This document shows, one piece after another, positions 38,331-47,846 of a stretch of DNA of 64,000 nt. The number at the start of each line of letters is the position of its first letter. Positions within the stretch are counted from its first letter, which is position 1. Made by a program: the position numbers and the translations under genes. Source of the stretch: Thalassotalea marina (GTDB lineage Bacteria > Pseudomonadota > Gammaproteobacteria > Enterobacterales > Alteromonadaceae); NCBI RefSeq assembly GCF_014656435.1, contig NZ_BNCK01000002.1, positions 115,377-179,376 of the forward strand. Reading direction: 5' to 3'. The notes below the pieces were generated by a model. It made no database searches, was not told the DNA's origin, and saw nothing but the letters and a program-made list of their open reading frames with translations.

Positions 38331-38993
38331 ATGTTCACAGGTATTATCGAAGCTGTTGGTAAAATTAAACAACTGCAAATCAATGCGCAGGGAGCGAGGA
38401 TCACGCTTGATACCAATGGATTAGATATGCGTGATGTTAAGTTAGGCGATTCCATTGCCACCAATGGTATTTGCCTAACGGTTGTCGCCTTTGATCAATC
38501 AAGTTTTACTGCCGATGTTTCAACGGAAACGTTATCAAGAACCGGCTTTGCACACTATCAAGCTAATCAAGCGGTAAATCTAGAAAAAGCCATGTTGCCA
38601 ACCACGCGTTTTGGTGGGCATATTGTATCGGGCCATGTTGATGCTGTAAGCGAAATTGTTGAGATAAAACAATCGGGTAATAGTACTGACTATTGGCTTA
38701 GTATGAACGACGATATTGCACCTTATATCGCAGAGAAAGGCTCAATTACGATTGATGGTATTAGCTTAACCGTCAATAGCCTTACAGAAGATAGGTTTAG
38801 ATTAACCATAGTGCCACATACGGCAGAAAAAACGATTATGCCATCATATCAAGTGGGTACTAAGGTCAACGTAGAAGTGGATGTAATGGCACGTTACATC
38901 GAACGATTATTACTGAAAAAACATCAACCAGAAGCGTCGCCTTCTGGTGTTACAGAAGATTTACTGCGTCAAAGTGGTTTTATTAAATATTAA
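38331..38993 (+). CDS. ribE: Riboflavin synthase alpha subunit
   Basis: This 220-residue protein has the tandem lumazine-binding repeats (about 1-97 and 98-195), with MFTGIIEAVG at the start and the substrate loop GHIVSGHVD. It dismutates two lumazine molecules to riboflavin. It is in an operon with ribD (11 bases) and ribBX (9 bases). The lumazine synthase gene that usually accompanies it is not in this window. Confidence 0.96.
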   Translation: MFTGIIEAVGKIKQLQINAQGARITLDTNGLDMRDVKLGDSIATNGICLTVVAFDQSSFTADVSTETLSRTGFAHYQANQAVNLEKAMLPTTRFGGHIVSGHVDAVSEIVEIKQSGNSTDYWLSMNDDIAPYIAEKGSITIDGISLTVNSLTEDRFRLTIVPHTAEKTIMPSYQVGTKVNVEVDVMARYIERLLLKKHQPEASPSGVTEDLLRQSGFIKY

Positions 38994-39002
38994 GAGGCTG
39001 TC

Positions 39003-40112
39003 ATGAAGTTAAATACTCCTCAGGAGCTTATTGAAGATATAAAGCAAGGTAAAATGGTTATCTTGATGGATGATGAAGATCGTGAAAATGAAGGCGACTT
39101 TATCATGGCAGCCGAGTTGGTGACGCCAGAGGCGATCAACTTTATGGCAACACATGGCCGAGGCTTAATTTGTATGCCAATGACCATTGAACGTTGTAAA
39201 AAACTAAATTTACCATTGATGGTCACTAAAAACGACGCTCAGTTTTCAACTAACTTTACCGTGTCGATTGAAGCCGCTGAAGGGGTAACAACGGGCATTT
39301 CTGCAGCTGATCGTGCAACAACCGTACTTGCTGCTGTTGGAAAAGACGCAAATCAACATTCGATTGTTCAGCCTGGTCATATTTTTCCTTTAATGGCAAA
39401 GGATGGTGGAGTACTAAACCGTGCAGGTCACACTGAAGCGGGAGTTGATTTAGCAAGGCTAGCTGGTCTTGAGCCTGCGTCAGTGATTGTCGAAATATTA
39501 AATGAAGACGGCACCATGGCGCGTCGTCCTGATCTTGAAGTTATCGCGCAACAACATGGTATTAAGATGGGGACGATTGCCGATCTTATCGAATATCGTA
39601 ATGCTAATGAAACCACAATTGAGCGGGTATCACAGTGCAAGTTACCAACAGCGTTTGGCGAATTTGACTTAACGGTATTTAAGGATACGATTGATGGCCA
39701 AGCGCATTTTGCCTTAACGAAAGGCGATATTAACCACGATCAGCCAACCTTAGTACGTGTGCATCTGGAAAATACCTTTAGAGATTTGCTGTTCAGTCAA
39801 CGTGAAAGTGTTAACAAATGGCCTATTGGCAATGCCTTAGAGCGTATCGGCAAAGAAGGTGGTGTTTTAGTGTTACTTGGAAAACATGAATCGCCGGACG
39901 AATTAATAGCACAAGTAGAAAAATACGCTAAATTAGATGCTGGTGAAGAAGTTAAAGAAGTAAAACGCCACATTGGTTCACGTAATGTAGGGGTTGGTTC
40001 ACAAATCTTAGCTAATTTAGGCGTTGGTAAAATGCGCTTATTAAGCTCGCAAGTAAAATATCATTCACTATCTGGCTTTGGCTTAGAAGTGGTTGAATAT
40101 ATCAACGAGTAA
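39003..40112 (+). CDS. ribBX: RibBX: DHBP synthase with degenerate GTP cyclohydrolase II-like domain
   Basis: This 369-residue protein has an N-terminal RibB domain (about 1-200, [27 protein letters not shown]) that makes 3,4-dihydroxy-2-butanone 4-phosphate, and a RibA-like C-terminal domain. The RibA half lacks the zinc-binding cysteine motif (no CDCG segment; [14 protein letters not shown] takes its place), so GTP cyclohydrolase activity is not expected and a separate ribA must exist. Such hybrid RibBX proteins are known in gammaproteobacteria. It ends at a strong terminator where ribH would normally follow. Confidence 0.9.
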   Translation: MKLNTPQELIEDIKQGKMVILMDDEDRENEGDFIMAAELVTPEAINFMATHGRGLICMPMTIERCKKLNLPLMVTKNDAQFSTNFTVSIEAAEGVTTGISAADRATTVLAAVGKDANQHSIVQPGHIFPLMAKDGGVLNRAGHTEAGVDLARLAGLEPASVIVEILNEDGTMARRPDLEVIAQQHGIKMGTIADLIEYRNANETTIERVSQCKLPTAFGEFDLTVFKDTIDGQAHFALTKGDINHDQPTLVRVHLENTFRDLLFSQRESVNKWPIGNALERIGKEGGVLVLLGKHESPDELIAQVEKYAKLDAGEEVKEVKRHIGSRNVGVGSQILANLGVGKMRLLSSQVKYHSLSGFGLEVVEYINE

Positions 40113-40125
40113 CAGAATGAATTAC

Positions 40126-40156
40126 AAAAAACGCGCTAGTAAGCGCGTTTTTTTTC
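40126..40156. terminator. Bidirectional terminator shared by ribBX and minus-strand ECF sigma gene
   Basis: An AAAAAACGCGC/GCGCGTTTTTT stem with a TAGTAA-type loop and Ts on both sides. The TAG stop of the minus-strand sigma gene lies inside the hairpin, so its last codons form part of the stem. Confidence 0.9.
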
Positions 40157-40654
40157 GATCAAATTTATTAATGCATTTTTTGCTTTATGTAATCGAGAGC
40201 CTACCGTACCAGAAGGAATGCCAAGAACTTCTGCCGCTTCTTGATGCGATAGCCCTTCGATTATCACTAAACTAATCACTGTTCGTTGCATTAATGGCAG
40301 TTGATGCATAGCAGATAATAATTGTTGCCATTGTTCTTTGTACGCATGATTTTCAGGTGCAACGAGTTCAATGACATCAGCTTGGTTATGTGTCATCTGA
40401 CGCTTACTCAAGTGCTTACCTGATATTCGAATCGTGATGCGATATAGCCAAGTGCGTATATGACAATTCCCTTTGAATTTGGCTAACCCTTGATAGACAG
40501 CAACAAAAACTTCCTGAGTAATGTCATCAGCGTCTGCCGGATTTGCGCTAATGCTTAAAGCAAGCCGATATACATAATCTTTATTTTCATCAAATACTTG
40601 TTCAAATTGATATTTATTCTGTTTTGATGAGGCATTTCTTAACCACTTAAACAT
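40136..40654 (-). CDS. ECF-type RNA polymerase sigma factor
   Basis: This 172-residue sigma factor has region 2 (ADDITQEVFVAVYQGLAKF, TWLYRITIR) and region 4 (EGLSHQEAAEVLGIPSGTVGSRLHKAK), resembling RpoE/SigW-type ECF factors. It lies 4 bases after the putative anti-sigma gene, an inverted order relative to most pairs, where sigma comes first. It ends inside a shared terminator hairpin. It probably controls this operon and further envelope genes. Confidence 0.93.
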   Translation of the reverse strand: MFKWLRNASSKQNKYQFEQVFDENKDYVYRLALSISANPADADDITQEVFVAVYQGLAKFKGNCHIRTWLYRITIRISGKHLSKRQMTHNQADVIELVAPENHAYKEQWQQLLSAMHQLPLMQRTVISLVIIEGLSHQEAAEVLGIPSGTVGSRLHKAKNALINLIEKKRAY

Positions 40655-40658
40655 TCAG

Positions 40659-41318
40659 TTATTCCTGTTCAATCATTTGTAATTCTTTACGCATGTTTGG
40701 TAAGGAGAAATAAAATTGATAGAGAATATAAAGGGTTAATGTTAGTGAAATGGCAAAAACAATGACTAAACCATTGGTATAGATAGCGCCTTTAAATAAA
40801 ATAATGGCGATCAGTACTAAAAACTGTACTAAGGCAAAAGGCGCGACATATCGAATGATATTTATCTTTAACTTGAGATCTTTTTGCCAGTTGGCAAATA
40901 AATTTTGGTTGCCGTCTTGGTTTTTGAAATCGTCACTAACTTGTCGGTTTAAAACGACAAAATAAATTACAGAAGTCATCGCCCACATGGCTAACACTAA
41001 TGCGCCTACGCTTGTTAAAGTCTGTTGGCTATCAAACCATATAATGGCACCAATACTGGATAAAGCCCCAAATGCTGCAATAAACATTCGCAAGATCTTT
41101 TGCCGTTTATGTTGTTGAGCTAGAGCAATAACCGTAGTTTTGTTAATTGTTGTTGTTTTATTCATGTTTTGCATTTTATTTTTGGTTACTGGGAGCTGAG
41201 CGATGTAATCTTGGCAAAGCTGACATGTTTCAATATGTTCAGTTAAAGCTGTTGACTCTTCCACACTGAGAGCCTCGTATTTGTGATAAAGCTTGCGAAT
41301 TTGATTGCAGTTATTCAT
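40659..41318 (-). CDS. Membrane anti-sigma factor with HxxxCxxC zinc motif
   Basis: This 219-residue protein has a zinc-finger anti-sigma N terminus (His-x3-Cys-x2-Cys in HIETCQLCQ), a basic linker and four TM helices in two hairpins, ending in a short charged tail. Zinc-binding anti-sigma factors hold ECF sigma at the membrane until a signal releases it. It is encoded between a secreted serine hydrolase (33 bases upstream) and the sigma gene (4 bases downstream). Confidence 0.85.
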   Translation of the reverse strand: MNNCNQIRKLYHKYEALSVEESTALTEHIETCQLCQDYIAQLPVTKNKMQNMNKTTTINKTTVIALAQQHKRQKILRMFIAAFGALSSIGAIIWFDSQQTLTSVGALVLAMWAMTSVIYFVVLNRQVSDDFKNQDGNQNLFANWQKDLKLKINIIRYVAPFALVQFLVLIAIILFKGAIYTNGLVIVFAISLTLTLYILYQFYFSLPNMRKELQMIEQE

Positions 41319-41351
41319 AGATCCTCCAATACTTTTTCTGTTAGTGCTTTA

Positions 41352-42971
41352 TTACTCAGATACTTTCATTTTTTTTGCCACTTTTTTAATAGGTCCTTGT
41401 AAAATAATTAAGCGATCAATGATACTTTTTTGATTGCTTTCAAATTTTACGACAAGGTCTATAGCTGCATTGAAAAATGTTTGGCGTGATTCAGCCTCTA
41501 GAGCCAAACCTTCTTGCCCTTGTACTTGTGCATACAACGCATTATTTTTTATTGAAATTTCAACAATAAATGAATCGTTCACTTTATAACGACCAATAAG
41601 TTTATTTAGATCCTCAATTGATACGCTGGCAGGTATTTTTACGGGAATTTCTGCTATTTTTTTACCTCGAATTATTCTGCCATTAAAATTTACACGAATG
41701 GTTTTTACTTCACCGTATTCATCATTTTCGAATTTTATCTTTATTGGGAGGTTTTTCGCCTGAAATCCATTTTCATCCTTAATTAAAGGTGTTGGCGGCA
41801 TACCTGGAAATTGCCCATATAAAGTGTTGTTTAACAGCGTAATTTTTGTATTTATACCCTTACGTTCCATTTGAAATAAACCGGTAAGTTTAGTTAAAAC
41901 ATGATGGTTTGTCGTTTTCGTTTCAAATAAGCCAACAATATGTTGCTTTATCAAAGCTGCGCTTGTTGATTCTACATTTGCCAACACAACATAAGAAAGT
42001 TGCTGCTGTGGGATAAATCCTAATTCTGAGCTAAAGCCATCAATGCGACCAGAGTGATGGATGAGCTTAGTTTTATTATTAATATCATCAATAAATAACC
42101 CCATAGCAAAACCCATTTCGGTGTTTGTCAGTATTGCCATGCTTTTCTTTGTAAGTAGTTTATGATTATACAAACTACTATTCCAACTCAGTAAATCACG
42201 TGCGGAGGCACAGACTCCACCTGCAGCCCAAGATACTGAAGCAGAAACATAGTCAGATTGGGTTAATGGAGTGTTATTCGCTTTATGTCCCCTGGGGATG
42301 TGGCTACAAGTTAGACTTGCATTGCTCATTTGTGCATGGGCAAATAGTGAAGTAAATATCTTTTTTAAGCTAGTTGAAGCTGCTTTTTCGATTATTAAAC
42401 CAAGTAAATAATAGTTGCTGTTGCTATATGATGCTTTCTTTCCTGATACAAAAACCAATGGTGTCGATTGCATAATGTTTAGCATTGAGTCTTGGCTAAG
42501 ATCTTGGTTTTTAATGTTATTAAAGCTTTTGTGTTGAGTGTAATCAGCGATACCTGAGCTATGTGTTAACAGTTGTTTAATCGTGATGTCTTGCCAAGAA
42601 GATGGGCATTCTTTCAAAAAGAGACAAAGCTTTTGCGTAAATGCTAATTTACCTCGTTCTATTAAGCGTAAAGTTGCGACCGCTGTCATTTGTTTTGTAA
42701 GGGAAGCGATAGGGTAGGGAGTATGTTCATCTTTGTTTTCTGCTCTCACTAAGCTTGGCCCTTGAGTAACCTTGCTATACAAAATTTTATCATTTTGTTT
42801 TACTAGCACTATGCCTTTAAAGTGTTTATCTGCTATTTCATTTTTGATTAATTGATCTAGTGAAGAAAAGTCTAAATTATTTGCAAAAAGGTGCTGGTTG
42901 AAGGTAGAAAAAAACACGACCAAGCTATAAAAAAATAGTGGTGATGTGATTTTTTTGACAGTGTTTTTCAT
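41352..42971 (-). CDS. Secreted serine hydrolase, beta-lactamase family
   Basis: This is a 539-residue exported protein. The ATG at 42971 has AGGAA about 10 bases upstream and gives a signal peptide ending near QHLFAN; a TTG 15 bases upstream is less likely. The class C-like motifs are Ser90-Leu-Thr-Lys93, YSNSNY and HHSGRIDGFS. About 170 extra C-terminal residues form a lipocalin-like beta domain (GRYKVNDS and similar strands). It could be a D-peptidase or esterase. It is the first gene of the unit with the anti-sigma and sigma genes, so it may be a target of that regulator. Confidence 0.82.
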   Translation of the reverse strand: MKNTVKKITSPLFFYSLVVFFSTFNQHLFANNLDFSSLDQLIKNEIADKHFKGIVLVKQNDKILYSKVTQGPSLVRAENKDEHTPYPIASLTKQMTAVATLRLIERGKLAFTQKLCLFLKECPSSWQDITIKQLLTHSSGIADYTQHKSFNNIKNQDLSQDSMLNIMQSTPLVFVSGKKASYSNSNYYLLGLIIEKAASTSLKKIFTSLFAHAQMSNASLTCSHIPRGHKANNTPLTQSDYVSASVSWAAGGVCASARDLLSWNSSLYNHKLLTKKSMAILTNTEMGFAMGLFIDDINNKTKLIHHSGRIDGFSSELGFIPQQQLSYVVLANVESTSAALIKQHIVGLFETKTTNHHVLTKLTGLFQMERKGINTKITLLNNTLYGQFPGMPPTPLIKDENGFQAKNLPIKIKFENDEYGEVKTIRVNFNGRIIRGKKIAEIPVKIPASVSIEDLNKLIGRYKVNDSFIVEISIKNNALYAQVQGQEGLALEAESRQTFFNAAIDLVVKFESNQKSIIDRLIILQGPIKKVAKKMKVSE

Positions 42972-43336
42972 GGCGTTTCCTAACAATAAAGGTAAATATT
43001 GCTATTAGTGCTCTCTCATGATTTTTTCTTCATTATTTTGTAATTAAATTGAGTAAGCCAATTTTTTTTCAAAACTGACCATGACACAGGAGACCTCTAA
43101 ATATCCTTATAAATTGGGGAATATTGATTAAGCGATGGTATATTTCTAAAAGTTAATTGGGATTGTTTTTGCTGCTTGATTTGCTCAGTTTGGCGGTAAG
43201 AGCATCAGTGAAGGTGGCAATTATATGTCTGAATTTTAATGAAAAGACCAATCTATCTATGTTTGGGGTTAAGCTCACCGAATAGTAACTGAAAAAAACT
43301 TAACTTAAAAAACATACTCAGCAAAACGATTATTTT
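42972..43336. other. Intergenic region, no gene recognised
   Basis: About 365 AT-rich bases separate the sigma-linked hydrolase and the solute-binding-like gene, both on the minus strand. No terminator with a clear stem, promoter motif or short gene was convincing. Confidence 0.5.
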
Positions 43337-44203
43337 TTATGGACTAGCTGTCTGAGAAATTGTAGACCTGTGTTTATCTTTTAAATAATCGCGTTGATAA
43401 AAGTACTTTAAGATTTTTTGGTCTTGCTCATCATACCAATGTAATCGTTGTTCGAGATAGTTGGCTCTAAACGTTTCCTCTAATAACACCTGGTTTATTT
43501 TATCTATCACTGTTTTACCCCATTCGTTATTGGGGCAAGCAAAATGTACCGTAAGGTAATCTTGGGATGATATTTCCTGTAGCTGTAAACTACTTGTTTT
43601 TATATTCAAATTGAGCTGTTTTTTTGAATAGTTAATTACCGGAGGGTATTCAATTAGCCCATCAAAACGTTTTCGAAAAAACATCTTTATCAAACTGTTG
43701 TAATTGTTTTGCACGGTTATGTTTTTATTTTCAGTATGATTGGCTAAAACGGCATTAATCGCATTTGGGTATCTTAATGAGGCTATCCCCAGTTTAAAGT
43801 CGGCTCTACTGAGTAACTGATTTAGTGACACTTTTTCAAGGTGTTTAAACGAAGGATAATCATAGCTGTGGTAAATCAGCCTATGTGGCAATAAAAAACT
43901 ATTTGCCGTTGATAGCAAGGCGGGAGTATTTGCCAGCGCTGATGGGGTGCAAACCTTAGAGCCCTTTTTCAACTCGATAAGTTTTCGTTGTGTGTTCATC
44001 ACTACTTTTTTATGGTGATACTCAGGCATGGCAGCAATCATTTGATCGATTAAACCATCGTAAATGCCTTGGCCTTGATCTTGTCCATGAGTAATGTAAA
44101 ACGGTGGCCAATCGATAACCCGCCAATAAATAGTGTCCTTGGCCTGAATAGACCAACTACTCAGAATAAGTACTAATACAAACGCGTACCGCCAAATATT
44201 CAA
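43337..44203 (-). CDS. Periplasmic amino-acid-binding-like protein (SBP family 3, TIGR02285-like)
   Basis: This 288-residue protein has a signal peptide ending near SIQAKD and the fold of family 3 solute-binding proteins (WRVIDWPPFYI at the start, KLGIASLRYPNAINAVL in the second lobe). No transporter genes adjoin it, so it more likely acts as a stand-alone sensor or is an orphan member, as in many Alteromonadales. The amidase gene lies 42 bases upstream on the same strand. Confidence 0.72.
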   Translation of the reverse strand: MNIWRYAFVLVLILSSWSIQAKDTIYWRVIDWPPFYITHGQDQGQGIYDGLIDQMIAAMPEYHHKKVVMNTQRKLIELKKGSKVCTPSALANTPALLSTANSFLLPHRLIYHSYDYPSFKHLEKVSLNQLLSRADFKLGIASLRYPNAINAVLANHTENKNITVQNNYNSLIKMFFRKRFDGLIEYPPVINYSKKQLNLNIKTSSLQLQEISSQDYLTVHFACPNNEWGKTVIDKINQVLLEETFRANYLEQRLHWYDEQDQKILKYFYQRDYLKDKHRSTISQTASP

Positions 44204-44245
44204 ATTATAAAACCACTATATCTCAGCTGTTAATGTCATGCAGTT

Positions 44246-45790
44246 TTAGTGCATTTCTGTTTTTATCGCCTTGGGTGTTTTACGTTGCAGTGTGGCTTGT
44301 TCAAAAGCAAACGCCGCTTCAATTAATGTGGGTTCACTTAGTTTACCTGCAAAAAAGGACAAACCTACTGGCAAATGATGTACAAACCCCATAGGTACGG
44401 TGATATGAGGGTAACCGGCAATTGCCGCTGCGCTAGAAGCTGCACCTAGATAATGATCTCCTGTAATTTTGTCTATTTTCCAAGCAGGGCCTGTTGTCGG
44501 TGCTATCAACAAATCAAGTTTGTTGTCAGCAAGTAGTTTATCTATGCCTTGTTGCTGGGCTGCAGCTTTAGCTTTTTTTAGTGAATTAAGGTAACTGTCG
44601 GAGGTTAAGCTACCTTTGCTTTGCGCCATTAGCATGATTTCTTGTTTGAAATACGGCATTACTTTATCAGCGTGTTGTTTGTTAAACGCGATAACATCAC
44701 TTAGCGTTTTGGGTAAACTGCTGTCGGTGTCGGCAAGGTATTGATTTAACCCGTGTTTAAATTCAAATAACAACACTTCAAATTCGGCACCACCCCAGTT
44801 ATCTTTCTCTGAAAACGCCAAGTCATCAACAATTGTTGCACCTTGCTGTTTTAACGTGGTTAATGCCTGTTCAAAAACCTGATCTGTAGCGTTATGGTAG
44901 CCTGTTAAATTACGAACTACGCCGATACGTTTACCTTTTAAACCGTCTAATTTAAGGTGTTCGATGAGCTTACTATTGGTCTTAATAGCGCTAGGATCTT
45001 CACTGTCGTAACCAATACTGGCAGACAGTAATATAACGGCATCAGTTACAGTTCTTGCCATCGGACCTGCAGTATCTTGGCTGTGAGCTATTGGAATAAT
45101 ACCATCTCTGCTTACCGTACCTAGCGTAGGTTTAATTCCAATAATGCCGTTTACGGCTGATGGACATGTGACAGAGCCGTCAGTTTCAGTGCCTACAGCA
45201 ATAACGGCAAGGTTAGCTGCAATGGCTGCACCAGAACCTGAGCTCGAACCACAGGGACTGCGTGTTAAATCATGGGGGTTTTTGGTTTGTCCATACATTG
45301 AGCTCCAACCCGATGATGATGCGGTAGAACGAAAATTAGCCCATTCGCTTAAATTGGTTTTTCCTATAATGATAGCGCCCGCGGCTTTTAAACGTTTAAC
45401 TAAAAATGCATCATCTTTTGGAAAATGCTTAGCAAGAGCAAGAGAACCAGCACTGTTTGACATATCATCGACAGTATCAATATTGTCTTTCAACAATACT
45501 GGAATTCCGTGCAGAGGACCTGTTAATCCTTCCTTTACAAACCTTTTATCTAAAGCTTTGGCTTGTTCAAGTGCGTGTGGGTTTAATTGTGAAACTGAGT
45601 TTAGCTTTAAGCCATTACGGTCGAGTTGTTCAATGCGTTTTAAATAAAAGCTGACCAACTGTTCACTGTTGAGCGTTCCATCGGTAAATTTTTTATGGAT
45701 TTCTCGTATATTTGAGTTTGTATTTTCGCCAATGTCGGCAAATGAAAAGCAGCTAAAAATTAAAGCTAAACAAAGGATTAATTCACGCAT
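44246..45790 (-). CDS. Exported amidase (amidase signature family)
   Basis: This 514-residue protein has an N-terminal signal peptide ending near FSFAD. Amidase-signature catalytic residues are visible: Lys101 in VLLKDNID, the glycine/serine loop GSSSGSG (181-187) with the cis-Ser, and nucleophile Ser206 in ETDGSVTCPS. It hydrolyses an amide bond, in the periplasm or outside. Members include peptide amidases; the substrate is unknown. It is upstream of the solute-binding-like gene with 42 bases between, suggesting a small operon. Confidence 0.88.
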   Translation of the reverse strand: MRELILCLALIFSCFSFADIGENTNSNIREIHKKFTDGTLNSEQLVSFYLKRIEQLDRNGLKLNSVSQLNPHALEQAKALDKRFVKEGLTGPLHGIPVLLKDNIDTVDDMSNSAGSLALAKHFPKDDAFLVKRLKAAGAIIIGKTNLSEWANFRSTASSSGWSSMYGQTKNPHDLTRSPCGSSSGSGAAIAANLAVIAVGTETDGSVTCPSAVNGIIGIKPTLGTVSRDGIIPIAHSQDTAGPMARTVTDAVILLSASIGYDSEDPSAIKTNSKLIEHLKLDGLKGKRIGVVRNLTGYHNATDQVFEQALTTLKQQGATIVDDLAFSEKDNWGGAEFEVLLFEFKHGLNQYLADTDSSLPKTLSDVIAFNKQHADKVMPYFKQEIMLMAQSKGSLTSDSYLNSLKKAKAAAQQQGIDKLLADNKLDLLIAPTTGPAWKIDKITGDHYLGAASSAAAIAGYPHITVPMGFVHHLPVGLSFFAGKLSEPTLIEAAFAFEQATLQRKTPKAIKTEMH

Positions 45791-45916
45791 AACCGTATGC
45801 TCTTATTGTTGTTTCATTCCTTTATATCGCGACACGGGTTAGCTTGTCTAGTGCTGTTAAAAATTTTACAAACACTAATTATTAATAATTTTATAAACTT
45901 ATTTGTTTGATATTAA

Positions 45917-45945
45917 TAAAAAAGCGGCTATTTAGCCGCTTTTAA
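45917..45945 (-). terminator. Intrinsic terminator after dxs
   Basis: An AAAAGCGGCTA/TAGCCGCTTTT stem with a TT loop. It lies 17 bases beyond the minus-strand dxs stop and has a U-tract in that direction. Confidence 0.9.
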
Positions 45946-45961
45946 TCGTTAACTTAGTACA

Positions 45962-47824
45962 TTAGCCAACAAACTGTTGAATTTTTGCTGTCATGCCCTG
46001 TGCGTCTAAGCCTAGTTCTTGGTGAATTTCTGCCTGCGTGCCGTGTTTAATAAACTGGTCAGGTAAGCCAATGTTTAGCACTTTTATCGCTTTACCTTGG
46101 CTTAATAAAAATTCATTTACACCAGAACCTGCACCGCCTGCAATAGCATTGTCTTCAATGGTAACGAGCACATCGTGTGACGTGGCCAATTCGATAACTA
46201 GTGTTTCATCAAGTGGTTTAACAAATCGCATATCAACCAGTGTTGCATTGAGGTTTTCTGCAACTTGTTTGGCTTCGCCTAACATAGTGCCAAAGTTCAG
46301 TAGGGCAATTTTTTCACCTTTAGTGATCAGGTTTGCTTTGCCTACTTCAAGCGTTTCGTTTATTTCTGGCAATTCAACACCAATACCATTACCTCTTGGA
46401 TAACGAACCGCTGCTGGCTTATCTAACTTGTGACCTGTGCTTAACATTAAACGACATTCACGTTCATCTGAAGGAGCCATGATCACTAAGTTTGGAATGC
46501 AGCGCATAAAACTTAAATCAAATGCACCTTGGTGTGTAGGACCATCAGCGCCAACAATACCTGCACGGTCTATTGCAAATAATACCGGTAAGTTTTGAAT
46601 AGCAATATCGTGAATGAGCTGATCGTAACCACGTTGTAAAAAGCTTGAATAGATAGCAACAACGGCATTGTGGCCACCAATCGCTAAGCCCGCCGCAAAC
46701 GTTACTGCATGTTGTTCAGCAATGGCCACATCATAGTATTTTTCAGGAAAACGTTGGCTAAATTCAACCATGCCTGAGCCTTCGCGCATCGCCGGAGTAA
46801 TGGCAGCAAGTTTATCATCGGTTTGAGCCATATCGCACAGCCAATCACCAAAGATTTTTGAATACGTAGGTAGACTTGGCGCACTTTTCGGTAGGCTGGT
46901 ATCAGACGGGTTAAATTTAGGTACTGCATGATACTTAATTGGGTCTTGCTCTGCCGCTTCATAGCCTTTGCCTTTTTTCGTGGCAATATGCAGTATTTGA
47001 GGGCCTTTTAAGTTGCGCATGTTAGTAATAGTTTCTACTAACCCGTTAACGTCATGACCATCAATAGGGCCAATATAATTAAAACCTAATTCTTCAAAGA
47101 AAGTACTAGGTACCACCATGCCTTTTAAATGCTCTTCCGCTCGGCTTGCTAATTCTTTGATTGGTGGAATGTTATTTAGTAAGCGCTTACTACCTTCTCT
47201 GAAGCCTGTATAAAAGCTGCCAGACAATAGTTTTGCTAAATGATTATTTAATGCGCCGACATTTTCAGAAATCGACATTTCATTGTCATTTAAAATGACT
47301 AACATGTCTTTATGGATATCACCTGCATGGTTTAACGCTTCAAATGCCATACCTGCTGTCATCGCACCATCACCAATAACAGCAACAACTTTACGATTTT
47401 TTCCTTCTTTTTCTGCAGCAACTGCCAATCCTAAAGCCGCAGAAATTGACGTACTTGAGTGACCAACACTTAACACGTCGTATTCACTTTCTTCTCGCCA
47501 TGGAAAAGGGTGTAAGCCATCCTTCTGACGGATTGTGTGAAGTTGATCTCGTCGACCTGTCAAGATTTTATGTGGATAAGCCTGATGACCAACATCCCAG
47601 ATTAAATGGTCAAAAGGTGTGTTGTACACATAATGTAGGGCGACTGTTAATTCTATTGTGCCTAGTCCTGAGGCAAAGTGACCACTGCTCTTACTGACAG
47701 AATTTAATAAATAGCGACGTAACTCATCACTTGCATTTGGCAACTGATCTCGATTGAGTTGACGCAGATCGTCAGGAGAATTGATGTTAGACAGTAAGGG
47801 GTAATCGTTTAGATTTATAGTCAT
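45962..47824 (-). CDS. dxs: 1-deoxy-D-xylulose-5-phosphate synthase
   Basis: This 620-residue thiamine-diphosphate enzyme matches DXS in full. It has the [18 protein letters not shown] cofactor-binding region and the transketolase pyrimidine domain with [11 protein letters not shown]. It condenses pyruvate and glyceraldehyde 3-phosphate in the first step of the MEP isoprenoid pathway. It is last in the xseB-ispA-dxs unit, 22 bases after ispA. Confidence 0.98.
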   Translation of the reverse strand: MTINLNDYPLLSNINSPDDLRQLNRDQLPNASDELRRYLLNSVSKSSGHFASGLGTIELTVALHYVYNTPFDHLIWDVGHQAYPHKILTGRRDQLHTIRQKDGLHPFPWREESEYDVLSVGHSSTSISAALGLAVAAEKEGKNRKVVAVIGDGAMTAGMAFEALNHAGDIHKDMLVILNDNEMSISENVGALNNHLAKLLSGSFYTGFREGSKRLLNNIPPIKELASRAEEHLKGMVVPSTFFEELGFNYIGPIDGHDVNGLVETITNMRNLKGPQILHIATKKGKGYEAAEQDPIKYHAVPKFNPSDTSLPKSAPSLPTYSKIFGDWLCDMAQTDDKLAAITPAMREGSGMVEFSQRFPEKYYDVAIAEQHAVTFAAGLAIGGHNAVVAIYSSFLQRGYDQLIHDIAIQNLPVLFAIDRAGIVGADGPTHQGAFDLSFMRCIPNLVIMAPSDERECRLMLSTGHKLDKPAAVRYPRGNGIGVELPEINETLEVGKANLITKGEKIALLNFGTMLGEAKQVAENLNATLVDMRFVKPLDETLVIELATSHDVLVTIEDNAIAGGAGSGVNEFLLSQGKAIKVLNIGLPDQFIKHGTQAEIHQELGLDAQGMTAKIQQFVG

Positions 47825-47846
47825 AATAATTACATTCTAAAACGAA

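Noticed and set aside
45144..45647. Long open frame on the plus strand inside the amidase gene
   Set aside because: It is antisense to a well-supported amidase with intact catalytic motifs; it has no recognisable domain or SD and fits codon-phase shadowing. Similar shadows at 21012-21479, 46038-46403 and 55227-55724 were dropped for the same reason.
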